This document shows positions 14,515 to 20,902 of a stretch of 23,050 nt of DNA, piece after piece. The position numbers were made by a program, and so were the translations under genes. Within the stretch, counting starts at the first letter, position 1. Each line of letters opens with the position of its first letter. Origin of the DNA: a virus; IMG/VR virus record IMGVR_UViG_3300044623_000842, positions 1-23,050 of that record. One strand, given 5' to 3'. Under the pieces are notes generated by a model. The model saw only the letters and a program-made list of their open reading frames with translations, was not told the DNA's origin and searched no databases.

Positions 14515-14765
14515 GCGATACCCCAATATCAGACAACACTCCTCACAACGTGGCCGAACTCGGCATGCTGTGCAGGAGGCTTGAACGAGAACTCACCGCG
14601 TCCAACGCAATCATCCGTCAGCAGCAATTGTTGGATGAGGCAAACCTGCGGCTTCAAGACCGCATCAAGCGGCTGGAGCGTGAGATTGAAGTGCTTCGAT
14701 TCTATGGAAACAAGGGATGCACAGCGGTTGCTGATAAAATACTAGCTAGGAATGCAAAGATATGA
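14511..14765 (+). CDS. Coiled-coil small protein, cassette family member 1
   Basis: An 84-residue protein from GTG 14511, overlapping the previous stop (GTGA), with GAGGGGGGG just upstream. It opens MSDTPISDN, then LCRRLERELTASNAIIRQQQ and QDRIKRLEREIEVL, a two-part coiled coil. The MSDTP opening, the L-E-R-E-L-x-A-x-N segment and the RIKRLE segment are shared with other small genes in this array, so it belongs to a local paralogous set. MSDTPRTDA-type openings with a following coiled coil are, as I recall, common in uncharacterised phage proteins. The stop overlaps the next ATG. Confidence 0.65.
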   Translation: MSDTPISDNTPHNVAELGMLCRRLERELTASNAIIRQQQLLDEANLRLQDRIKRLEREIEVLRFYGNKGCTAVADKILARNAKI

Positions 14766-14929
14766 ACGAAGAACTACTGACCAAACTATTGGAATACATT
14801 GACGCGGCAATCGACGCAAAATCTGAACAAGCGAGAGAATCGTCTGACGGAGGATTGGTTGAGGCGGTCGTAAAATTTCGCGTAAGAGATGAACTGTTCA
14901 GTCTAATTAAAAAGGAGGACAAGCCGTGA
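14762..14929 (+). CDS. Small acidic helical protein, unknown
   Basis: A 55-residue protein from ATG 14762 (ATGA overlap) to TGA 14927-14929. It reads MNEELLTKLLEYIDAAIDAK, then VKFRVRDELFSLIKKEDKP: two amphipathic helices with a short strand. The C-terminal E-D-K-P is encoded by the shared junction cassette GGAGGACAAGCCGTGA, which is also the ribosome-binding site and start of the next gene. No family is recognised. Confidence 0.6.
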   Translation: MNEELLTKLLEYIDAAIDAKSEQARESSDGGLVEAVVKFRVRDELFSLIKKEDKP

Positions 14930-14930
14930 A
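14914..14930 (+). repeat. Junction cassette copy 1 (RBS plus overlapping stop/start)
   Basis: GGAGGACAAGCCGTGAA provides a strong Shine-Dalgarno sequence, encodes the C-terminal Asp-Lys-Pro of the upstream gene, and contains the GTGA stop/start overlap. It recurs at 15096-15112 with one change and at 15428-15444 identically. Confidence 0.85.
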
Positions 14931-15111
14931 TCTACCAAAATCAAGCATCATTGATGAGATAGCAGATCATCGTGACGAACTGCTAAATGAGAACAGAAAA
15001 CTCAACCAACGCATCAAGCGGCTGGAGGAGGATGGGGATGAATCAATCTGCGCCTTGGAGTATGCGAGTAGAGTGAGAATTTGGACAGAAGCAAAGGAGG
15101 CCAAGCCGTGA
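14926..15111 (+). CDS. Coiled-coil small protein, cassette family member 2
   Basis: A 61-residue protein from GTG 14926, eight bases after GGAGG. It opens MNLPKSSIIDEIADHRDELL, then NENRKLNQRIKRLEEDGDES, a heptad-like helix. The RIKRLE stretch is nearly identical, also at DNA level (CGCATCAAGCGGCTGGAG), to that of the gene at 14511-14765. The C-terminus EAKP comes from the shared junction cassette. It probably dimerises; function unknown. Confidence 0.65.
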   Translation: MNLPKSSIIDEIADHRDELLNENRKLNQRIKRLEEDGDESICALEYASRVRIWTEAKEAKP

Positions 15112-15112
15112 A
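15096..15112 (+). repeat. Junction cassette copy 2
   Basis: GGAGGCCAAGCCGTGAA differs by one base from the copies at 14914-14930 and 15428-15444. It again gives the ribosome-binding site, a Lys-Pro C-terminus and a GTGA overlap. Confidence 0.85.
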
Positions 15113-15443
15113 CCCTCAACACGACCCCAGCCTCATTGATAAGGTTCCACCATCAATTGTATCGGCAGCGATGGCGGTATCAAACTGGTTTAACAGTCAG
15201 TCGCTGCATCCAAGCCCGCGCTGGGAATTTTTGAGCATTTGTTCCCGAAACCACGCGGACCGATTGAAGAAACTCGAACGTGAACTCGATTTCGCGATGA
15301 CCAACGAATCAATTGAAACAAATAAGAACCACAAGCTGCGACAACGCATCAAGCAACTGGAGCAGGAGAACGACGCAATGCGAGCGGATCTGCTGCTGTG
15401 GGACAAAGCTGGCATCGGATTTACTACGGAGGACAAGCCGTGA
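15108..15443 (+). CDS. Coiled-coil small protein, cassette family member 3, with extra N-terminal domain
   Basis: A 111-residue protein from GTG 15108. Residues about 1-45 form a compact domain with Trp residues (IVSAAMAVSNWFNSQSLHP, then PRWEFLSICSRNHADRL). Residues about 46-92 are a coiled coil with KKLERELDFAM and RQRIKQLEQENDAM, matching the paralogous motifs of its neighbours. The end TTEDKP is encoded by the third junction cassette. It looks like the family coiled coil fused to a small N-terminal module. Confidence 0.65.
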   Translation: MNPQHDPSLIDKVPPSIVSAAMAVSNWFNSQSLHPSPRWEFLSICSRNHADRLKKLERELDFAMTNESIETNKNHKLRQRIKQLEQENDAMRADLLLWDKAGIGFTTEDKP

Positions 15444-15444
15444 A
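15428..15444 (+). repeat. Junction cassette copy 3
   Basis: GGAGGACAAGCCGTGAA is identical to the copy at 14914-14930. It ends the coiled-coil gene 15108-15443 and starts the Cys-rich gene at 15440. Confidence 0.85.
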
Positions 15445-15721
15445 CCTCAACGATTCCCAGCGCAAGCTCATCACCAACAGCATTTCCACTGTTTGGAAGG
15501 GAAAGCGCGAATGCCCGATCTGCATCCCCACCACCGTTTGGAGCATTGGAACCCTCGTTGAGGTCCGAGAGTTCAACGAAGGTAATCACTGCCCCGGTGC
15601 TGCTATCACTCCTCTGGTAAAAGTCGAGTGCAACAACTGTGGGTACACCATCCTCTTCAATGCCATCGCTCTCGGTGTCGTTGACCCGGACACCGGCAAA
15701 GTGAAGGAGGTGAAGTTGTGA
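15440..15721 (+). CDS. Small zinc-ribbon-like protein
   Basis: A 93-residue protein from GTG 15440. CPIC (residues about 25-28) and CNNC (about 66-69) are the two halves of a four-cysteine zinc site, with strands between them (TLVEVREFNEGNHCPGA, PLVKVECNNCGYTILFNAIALG). The C..C / CxxCGY pattern and helical start (SQRKLITNSISTVW) look like a small zinc ribbon found in phage accessory proteins. A nucleic-acid or protein-binding role is an inference. The stop overlaps the next GTG; a GGAGG at 15706-15710 precedes that start. Confidence 0.65.
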   Translation: MNLNDSQRKLITNSISTVWKGKRECPICIPTTVWSIGTLVEVREFNEGNHCPGAAITPLVKVECNNCGYTILFNAIALGVVDPDTGKVKEVKL

Positions 15722-15900
15722 GCGATACACCAAGGACGGATGCGGCCTATGTTGCATCTACTAAAGTAGGGCTTTACGAGCTTTTCAAAGAGTCTCAGGC
15801 CATCGAACGCGAACTCAGCGTAGCCAACAAGCGCATCAAAGAACTCGAAGCCAAAGTGGATGAACTCCATGACCTCGAAAAATGGTTGGAGGGAAGATGA
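15718..15900 (+). CDS. Coiled-coil small protein, cassette family member 4 (MSDTPRTDA type)
   Basis: A 60-residue protein from GTG 15718. It opens MSDTPRTDAAYVAST, sharing GTGAGCGATAC at the DNA level with the start at 14511, and continues with IERELSVANKRIKELEAKVDEL, a clean two-heptad coiled coil with the same IERELxxAN and RIKELE motifs as its paralogues. The C-terminus DLEKWLEGR is helical. Function unknown. Stop and next ATG overlap (ATGA). Confidence 0.65.
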   Translation: MSDTPRTDAAYVASTKVGLYELFKESQAIERELSVANKRIKELEAKVDELHDLEKWLEGR

Positions 15901-16121
15901 AACTGCGACCGATCAAATGGGTGCTGTCACCTACCGACGACCACATGCTTTCCATGGAATGCACCGACATCGAGATCGTCGATGAAGGCGGCGGTGAGTA
16001 CGTCGAGGTCAGTCAATCTGCTGATGGCCATGGTAAAGTCAGCATCAACCCAGAGGAATGGCCGATGATGCGTAAAGCCATCGACGACGCCATCAAGCAA
16101 TGCAGGGATCTGAAACCATGA
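15897..16121 (+). CDS. Small acidic protein, unknown
   Basis: A 74-residue protein from ATG 15897, with GGAGGGAAG just upstream. It has strand-rich halves (IKWVLSPTDDHMLSMECTDIEIVDE, GEYVEVSQSADGHGKVSINPEEW) and a C-terminal helix (MMRKAIDDAIKQC). This beta-beta-alpha layout is common in small phage proteins; I do not recognise the family. It is linked by 4-base overlaps to genes on both sides. Confidence 0.6.
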   Translation: MKLRPIKWVLSPTDDHMLSMECTDIEIVDEGGGEYVEVSQSADGHGKVSINPEEWPMMRKAIDDAIKQCRDLKP

Positions 16122-16303
16122 CCATCGAAGAAATGAGAACCATTGACGGAGTGAAGACTTGGAAAGAGCTGGAGGAGGCCAAGGAGCGCATCGCGCACCT
16201 GGAGTCAGCCATCCGATCCACACTTGAAGCCAATCGACACCTGTCCGACGGAGAAAACTGCACTCTGATCGAACTCAAGAAAGCCCTACCAGACTACCCA
16301 TGA
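16118..16303 (+). CDS. Small coiled-coil protein, possible cassette family member 5
   Basis: A 61-residue protein from ATG 16118 (ATGA overlap). After TIEEMRTIDGVKTWKELEEA it has KERIAHLESAIRSTLEANRH, a more diverged version of the RIKxLE coiled coil. Membership in the paralogous set is uncertain. The stop overlaps the next ATG. Confidence 0.55.
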   Translation: MTIEEMRTIDGVKTWKELEEAKERIAHLESAIRSTLEANRHLSDGENCTLIELKKALPDYP

Positions 16304-16845
16304 TCTACTCACAAGCAGGCCAATTGCCTCACCATCAGTACTGCTTCGTCGAAGCATCCTTCCTCGGATTATCCGGGGCAGCATTTATCCCCTGCGTCTG
16401 GTTCGGCCTAGTATCCATCCCAGGTCGGATGTGGGGCTGCACCATCATGCTTGAGTGCGGCGCGGTTTACCGGGCGGTGCCGCCTCACGCGCTAGCATTC
16501 GATCCACAGCCTGAACTCGACTGGCGCCCAGACCACGCCCAGCGATGGGACTGCTACGGCACCGACTTCACCACCATCGAGTACACCTTCCTCCGAGGAC
16601 TCGAATGCCAGGTCAAATGCGCCGATCAAATCATCACCGGAGACTACCTCTTCACCGCCGCTCCCATCGGCGATAGCTGGAGCCGCCAACCCAACCAAGC
16701 CAAGGAATTCATGTTCATCCGAACCGATGGCGAACGACTCACCATCCAGCCCACCGATAAGGTCATCTTCATCGAGAAGTCATTCACCGAACCTCAATGG
16801 CCCACCGGCCTGCGAACCACCGACAAAATCTACACCTGCGAATAG
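16300..16845 (+). CDS. Conserved-type phage protein of unknown function (WDCYG / EFMFI / LTIQPT)
   Basis: A 181-residue protein from ATG 16300. It is beta-rich and Trp/Tyr/Cys-rich: MLECGAVYRAVPPHAL, RWDCYGTDFTTIEYTFLRGLEC, GDYLFTAAPIGDSWS, KEFMFIRTDGERLTIQPTDKV, and F.EKSFT near the end. I remember proteins with the same string of motifs in environmental phage genomes, always without a function, so it is probably conserved. The first 40 residues contain a hydrophobic patch (LSGAAFIPCVWFGLVSI), not a clear signal peptide. It sits in the co-transcribed small-gene chain. Confidence 0.6.
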   Translation: MIYSQAGQLPHHQYCFVEASFLGLSGAAFIPCVWFGLVSIPGRMWGCTIMLECGAVYRAVPPHALAFDPQPELDWRPDHAQRWDCYGTDFTTIEYTFLRGLECQVKCADQIITGDYLFTAAPIGDSWSRQPNQAKEFMFIRTDGERLTIQPTDKVIFIEKSFTEPQWPTGLRTTDKIYTCE

Positions 16846-16854
16846 AAGGGGAAA

Positions 16855-17100
16855 ATGACGATACTTCAACAATTGGGGTTGACCAAGGAGTCCATGTCTC
16901 GCATGGTGGGCCATGTCACTCCGTTCAAGGATCCGAACCCTCGGATCAACCGGCGGTGGCCGGCTGTTCCAACCGAGATCCGGGATGCCATCCTGAAAGA
17001 GGACAAGTCACGCACTTACCCAGAGTTGTCCAAAAAGTACAACATCTCACTGTCATGTGTATGGAACATCAAGAACAGCAAAAACAACAAACAACAATAG
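16855..17100 (+). CDS. HTH protein with N-terminal LGLT-PFK module
   Basis: An 81-residue basic protein from ATG 16855, preceded by GAAGGGGA. Residues 4-25 (LQQLGLTKESMSRMVGHVTPFK) form one helical module. Residues about 41-73 (EIRDAILKEDKSRTYPELSK, then KYNISLSCVWNIKN) look like a helix-turn-helix. The gene at 17240-17653 has the same two modules in reverse order. Likely a DNA-binding regulator. Its last 46 bases are shared with the next gene in another frame. Confidence 0.6.
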   Translation: MTILQQLGLTKESMSRMVGHVTPFKDPNPRINRRWPAVPTEIRDAILKEDKSRTYPELSKKYNISLSCVWNIKNSKNNKQQ

Positions 17101-17240
17101 AGGAACTACAACGATGGAAACAGTTATGTCACGAATTGGCCGATTGCTTGGGATGCGGATGCATAATCAAGCACGGCCTGTGTGTCCAGTGCCACAAAGC
17201 ACAGAAGAGGTACCGAGCAATACAAACACCTTTGAGGTAG
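17055..17240 (+). CDS. Small Cys-rich protein
   Basis: A 61-residue protein from ATG 17055 (or ATG 17061), ending at TAG 17238-17240. After a Gln/Glu-rich helix (QEQQKQQTTIEELQRWKQLC), it has CLGCGCIIKHG-LCVQCHKAQKR, where Cys-x-x-Cys pairs suggest a small zinc knuckle. It overlaps the end of the HTH gene, and its stop overlaps a GTG start by one base (TAGTG). No Shine-Dalgarno is seen. The Cys pattern supports a real product, but this is a less secure call than its neighbours. Confidence 0.5.
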   Translation: MCMEHQEQQKQQTTIEELQRWKQLCHELADCLGCGCIIKHGLCVQCHKAQKRYRAIQTPLR

Positions 17241-17653
17241 TGGCAGTTAGTAAGAAGAAGAAGGACAAGAAGCAAATATACATGAAACTTAGCGATTCAA
17301 TCGATCAAGTCAGGAAGCTGCGATCAGAAGGGCTTACCTATCGTCTCATCGGTGAACACTTCAAGATGTCCAAGCAGCGGGTCTATCAGATCATCCAAGC
17401 CGGCAAGCAGCGCGATATCGAGCGGGCCAAGTGGACCTACGGGCTCAGCGTTCGTAACGCTAAGCTGATGGAGAAGCTCGGGATCACAAGCAATGAATCC
17501 GCGAGGGTTGCTGTTCTCACTGGCGAGATCGCCCCTTTCAAGTGGGACAACTTCGGTCGCAAGTCCTACAACGACCTCTGCCAATGGCTCGATGTCAAAC
17601 CGCTTGAATCATTCAGCGGTAAGAAGTGTCCTCACTGCGGCCTTCAAACATGA
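17240..17653 (+). CDS. HTH protein with C-terminal LGIT-PFK module
   Basis: A 137-residue protein from GTG 17240; ATG 17282 and an upstream ATG at 17114 are alternatives. Residues 21-53 (LRSEGLTYRLIGEHFKMSKQRVYQII) are a sigma-region-4-like HTH. Residues 77-101 (LMEKLGITSNESARVAVLTG, then EIAPFK) match the N-terminal module of the gene at 16855. A lone CPHC at 130-133 near the C-terminus may be half of a metal site. A transcriptional regulator is likely. The stop overlaps the next ATG. Confidence 0.65.
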   Translation: MAVSKKKKDKKQIYMKLSDSIDQVRKLRSEGLTYRLIGEHFKMSKQRVYQIIQAGKQRDIERAKWTYGLSVRNAKLMEKLGITSNESARVAVLTGEIAPFKWDNFGRKSYNDLCQWLDVKPLESFSGKKCPHCGLQT

Positions 17654-17913
17654 GCAACCGTCACCAATACCCACTCGTTGAATCAATCAAGGTGGTCCGC
17701 CTCTCGGAGGGGCGGACCATCCGCATTACAAGGGATCGTACCAAGCAAGACCTCAAAGTGATCCACGGCGACGGAGACATCCATCTCACCTGCGTCGCTC
17801 AAGCCCATGATCCCATCGAGATGATCAAGACCTTGGCCCGCCTCGAAGACGTCCGATCAGTCGAACTCACCGACGCCAAGGGCAACGGCATCATAATCCA
17901 CAAACAGAAATAA
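17650..17913 (+). CDS. Small beta-rich protein, unknown
   Basis: An 87-residue protein from ATG 17650 (ATGA overlap). It is made of short strands (SIKVVRLSEGRTIRITRD, LKVIHGDGDIHLTCVAQ), a helix (IEMIKTLARLED) and a last strand (VELTDAKGNGIIIHKQ). No known motif. The next gene starts after a single base, so it is part of the same transcript. Confidence 0.6.
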   Translation: MSNRHQYPLVESIKVVRLSEGRTIRITRDRTKQDLKVIHGDGDIHLTCVAQAHDPIEMIKTLARLEDVRSVELTDAKGNGIIIHKQK

Positions 17914-17914
17914 C

Positions 17915-18160
17915 ATGAACCAGTCCTCAACACACGACATCGTAACGGCACTCAAGATCGTCAGCTCCCAAATCGAATCACCAGATGGAGTCGCGCAAGC
18001 CCTCTGCCTCGAAGCAGCAAGTCGTCTCACTGACATGGTCAAGCTCACGAGCGACCTCACTGCACACGTTATCTCCAATCCTGTGCATCATTCTCGATGT
18101 AACTCCAAAACCAAGGGTACCTACTGCAATTGTATCCTGGCTCGCATCCTCCCCACATGA
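17915..18160 (+). CDS. Small helical protein with C-terminal Cys/His cluster
   Basis: An 81-residue protein from ATG 17915. The first 55 residues are helical (HDIVTALKIVSSQIESPD, AQALCLEAASRLTDMVKL). The C-terminus has HHSRC and YCNCILAR, which could hold a metal ion. Unknown function. The stop overlaps the next ATG. Confidence 0.6.
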   Translation: MNQSSTHDIVTALKIVSSQIESPDGVAQALCLEAASRLTDMVKLTSDLTAHVISNPVHHSRCNSKTKGTYCNCILARILPT

Positions 18161-18423
18161 AGACCCCAAGACACGAGCAGCCATGGTACGAATGCCGCCT
18201 TGAAACCAACAAGAAGCCAGCCCCATTGACCGCAGAGGAACGCACCACCATGAGCGACATCAACCGAAAGCTCATCGAGGACGCCCCTCGCCTCATCGAA
18301 TACGGCATCAAGAAAGGGTGGATCTCCTACCCAAAGAAGACTCGAGCCTACCACACATGGATCACCAAGGATAGCCCGCCACTCGAACAAGACGATTCGT
18401 CCGCGTTCGATACCAGTCCGTAG
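18157..18423 (+). CDS. Small basic protein upstream of primase, unknown
   Basis: An 88-residue protein from ATG 18157 (ATGA overlap). It is hydrophilic, with a helical middle (DINRKLIEDAPRLIEYGIKK) and a Trp/Tyr-containing segment (GWISYPKKTRAYHTWITKD). It ends 20 bases before the primase-helicase start. Position hints at a replication accessory role, but no motif is recognised. Confidence 0.6.
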   Translation: MKTPRHEQPWYECRLETNKKPAPLTAEERTTMSDINRKLIEDAPRLIEYGIKKGWISYPKKTRAYHTWITKDSPPLEQDDSSAFDTSP

Positions 18424-18443
18424 TCCAGCAACAAATCAACGAC

Positions 18444-20300
18444 ATGACAACGCTCCTCGAACGAGCGGCGCTTTGGCTCGCCAAGGTACCGCCAGCCATC
18501 TCCGGATCCGGAGGGCACTCACAAACCTACACCGCCGCCGTTGGCCTCGTCCACGGCTTCGGCCTATCAGACACAGACGCATTCACACTCCTGTCCGATT
18601 GGAACCGCTCATGCCAACCACCCTGGCAGGACCGCGAACTCCTCCACAAGATCCGACAGGCCAATGAGAAGTCCCACTCCAAGCCCCGCGGGCACCTCGC
18701 CAATTCCTCGGCAAGCAGCCCCGCTGAGCCATTGGATCTGACACGGGTGCGGTTCAGTAGGCCAAAGCCTGTGGAGCCTCCGCGGGTACCAGAGGGGTCC
18801 GTGGAGCCGTCCGCGCCATCAAACCCGCCCGCAGCCCCCATACCGGCCTCGCACGACGCATCGGAGTTCAAGCGTTTCCTCACATCCGCCTTCGCGGCCA
18901 CCGAGGTGGTCTGCATCTGCGAGCAGGTCGAGGATGGTAGGCCAATCAGTGCCGGCTCATTCCTTCCCCTCGAGGACTGGATCGCTCGCTTCGATGATCC
19001 CGAGTCCATCCTGTTCCGCAGCGACCGAACCGATGGCGTCTTCGTACGCATCAACCCGTTCAAGCCAAACCTCTACAGCGGATCGGACAACGATGTCAGC
19101 GCGTACCGCCATGTCCTGGTGGAGTTCGATTCCAAACCCAAGGCCGAGCAGGAACAGCTCCTCCGCTCCTCGGGCCTCCCCATCAGCGTTCTCATCGACT
19201 CCGGTGGCAAGTCCATCCATGCATGGGTCCGTGTCGATGCCCCCAACCGCAAGGAATGGGACGCCCGCAGGGACCTCATCTACTCGGCAATCCCCGATGT
19301 CGATCCCAAGAACAAGAACCCATCGCGCTTCTCCCGGCTCCCCGGCTCCTGGCGGGGCGAAGAGAAGCAGAAGCTGTTGGACATCAACCTCGGCGCTCGA
19401 TCATGGGAAGATTGGCTCACCGATCGGGAGACCGATGATGACAAGGCCACCGTCGTCACCATCAAAGACCTCATGGACTTTGATCCGGACAACGATCCGG
19501 ACAACCTGATCGGCAATCGATGGATCACCCGCGGCTCCTCCATGATCGTCAGCGGTGGTACCGGGATCGGGAAGTCCAGCCTGATGATGCAGATCGTCAT
19601 CCGCTGGTGCCTCGGCCTCGACTTCTTCGGGATAAAGCCGGTGAAGCCATTGAAGATTGGGGTCATTCAGGCCGAGAACGACAAAGGTGACCTCGCCGAA
19701 GCATTCCGCGGGGTGGTGCATAAGAGATTCAGTCTCAATCAGATGAACCAGCTTCAGAAAAATCTGGAGTTCAGGACCGAGACCGTTCGTACCGGTGACC
19801 AGTTCCTCGCCTACGCCCGCCGATTCATCCACCGCTCCAAGATCGATCTCATCGTGGCCGATCCTTTGTTCAGTTACTTCGGCGGAGACCTCAGCGATCA
19901 GTCCGAGGTGTCGATATTCCTTCGCAACAAACTCCAACCCATCCTCCACGAGACCAAGGTCGCTTGGGTCTGGATGCACCATGTAGCAAAGCCCCAACGC
20001 AAGGATGGCGGCGAACCACTCACCACAATGGAACTGGCCCACTCAGGCTTCGGCTCCTCCGAACTCGCCAACTGGGCGCGTGAGATAGCCGTTCTCCATG
20101 AGGTAGGCCAATCAAAGCCTCGACGCTTCCAGCTAGCCTTCTGCAAGCGGGGAGGGAGGATTGGACTCCCGTCTCCCATTCTCAATCTTCAACACTCAGC
20201 CACCGGCATCCAGTGGGAAGAGTCCAACCCCCTAGCGTTCACGGGAGCGGAGCTGAAGAAGGAGAAGCCTTATCGCCCTCAGCCAAGGCGTCGCGCATAG
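18444..20300 (+). CDS. Primase-helicase fusion (Prim-Pol-like plus RepA/RecA-type ATPase)
   Basis: A 618-residue replication protein. Residues 1-75 (PPAISGSGGHSQTYTAAV, WNRSCQPPW, ELLHKIRQA) are the helical module often found with phage primases. Residues 90-140 are a Pro/Ser linker. Residues about 150-330 have archaeo-eukaryotic primase features: E-F-D at 227-229, S-G-G-K-S-I-H at 253-259, and SRFSRLPG at 294-301. Residues 360-560 are a RecA-fold helicase: Walker A GGTGIGKSS at 371-379, Walker B IDLIVADP at 467-474, and MHH at 511-513. It should prime and unwind at the fork; no DNA polymerase is seen here. Its last 62 bases overlap the convergent gene on the other strand. Confidence 0.82.
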   Translation: MTTLLERAALWLAKVPPAISGSGGHSQTYTAAVGLVHGFGLSDTDAFTLLSDWNRSCQPPWQDRELLHKIRQANEKSHSKPRGHLANSSASSPAEPLDLTRVRFSRPKPVEPPRVPEGSVEPSAPSNPPAAPIPASHDASEFKRFLTSAFAATEVVCICEQVEDGRPISAGSFLPLEDWIARFDDPESILFRSDRTDGVFVRINPFKPNLYSGSDNDVSAYRHVLVEFDSKPKAEQEQLLRSSGLPISVLIDSGGKSIHAWVRVDAPNRKEWDARRDLIYSAIPDVDPKNKNPSRFSRLPGSWRGEEKQKLLDINLGARSWEDWLTDRETDDDKATVVTIKDLMDFDPDNDPDNLIGNRWITRGSSMIVSGGTGIGKSSLMMQIVIRWCLGLDFFGIKPVKPLKIGVIQAENDKGDLAEAFRGVVHKRFSLNQMNQLQKNLEFRTETVRTGDQFLAYARRFIHRSKIDLIVADPLFSYFGGDLSDQSEVSIFLRNKLQPILHETKVAWVWMHHVAKPQRKDGGEPLTTMELAHSGFGSSELANWAREIAVLHEVGQSKPRRFQLAFCKRGGRIGLPSPILNLQHSATGIQWEESNPLAFTGAELKKEKPYRPQPRRRA

Positions 20301-20796
20301 CCTTAAACCAGTCCTCTCCATCAGCCGCTTTCTCTTCGGGGGGAGCGGCTTGTTGCTGTTGGGGATCATCGGCCTCGGGCTCATCGTCGGCCACATCCCT
20401 CGAACCCTTCCGCCGGCGCATCGTACTGATCATATGCCTCAGCTTGCGGTCCTCAGACCTCAGCGAGGATATATCACGCTTCATCTCAGTGATCATTGCC
20501 AATAGCATTGATACCTTATCAACCTCCTCGGCGGGAACCCAATCACAACCACGCCACTGGCGATGGATGCGATCGTATATCAATACACCGCTCTTTATGT
20601 TCCGCATCGAATTGAACGAGCGGATCGACTTCCCCAGATCGCATCGGAGGTTGTCCATTATGTAGGCCAGAACCTCGGATCGGCTCGGGTCGATGTCGTG
20701 CCTCATCGGCGGCATCAGGCGGAACATGGCGCGGAGGGTGGAACCGTTCTCTAGATAACTCATAGGAGAACCAAGGTAGCTTCCATCAGGACGCAT
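20239..20796 (-). CDS. Leftward gene, coiled coil plus acidic Gln/Pro linker, unknown
   Basis: A 185-residue protein on the minus strand from ATG 20794-20796 (ATG 20761-20763 is an alternative). Residues about 25-75 look folded (MPPMRHDIDPSRSEVLAYI, SGVLIYDRIHRQWRGCDW). Residues 82-118 are a coiled coil (VSMLLAMITEMKRDISSLRS). Then follows an acidic linker with a Gln run (EPEADDPQQQQ) and a short C-terminal helix (EDWFKAMRDALAEG), a layout of proteins that tether a peptide to a partner. It converges on the primase-helicase and overlaps its end by 62 bases. A strong candidate promoter lies at 20874-20902. No family is recognised. Confidence 0.6.
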   Translation of the reverse strand: MRPDGSYLGSPMSYLENGSTLRAMFRLMPPMRHDIDPSRSEVLAYIMDNLRCDLGKSIRSFNSMRNIKSGVLIYDRIHRQWRGCDWVPAEEVDKVSMLLAMITEMKRDISSLRSEDRKLRHMISTMRRRKGSRDVADDEPEADDPQQQQAAPPEEKAADGEDWFKAMRDALAEGDKASPSSAPLP

Positions 20797-20858
20797 GTCA
20801 AGGAAGCAGAAGTAAACCGTAATCGTGGCACCAGAACCTTATCCGCCCCCCCCGCTAT

Positions 20859-20902
20859 CTCCCCTAAAAGGGAGTCTTACTACTCCCTTAAAAGGGAGTC
20901 AA
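20859..20902 (-). promoter_or_regulatory. Leftward promoter with two operator-like dyads
   Basis: On the minus strand TTGACT (plus 20897-20902) and TAAGAC (plus 20874-20879) are separated by exactly 17 bases. The spacer contains the dyad ACTCCCTTAAAAGGGAGT (20882-20899, 8-bp arms around AA). A second, less perfect dyad lies 24 bp away at 20859-20874 (CTCCC, six bases, GGGAG), just past the -10. Both contain TAAAAGGGAGTC as a direct repeat (20865-20876 and 20889-20900). The layout is that of a repressible promoter driving the gene starting at 20796, with a leader of about 70 bases. The repressor is not identified; HTH and RHH proteins in the window are candidates. Confidence 0.55.

Noticed and set aside
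14511-16121. Repeated 17-mers considered as a CRISPR array
   Set aside because: Only three copies with spacings of 182 and 332 bases, each lying exactly on a gene junction; no palindromic repeat or regular spacers.
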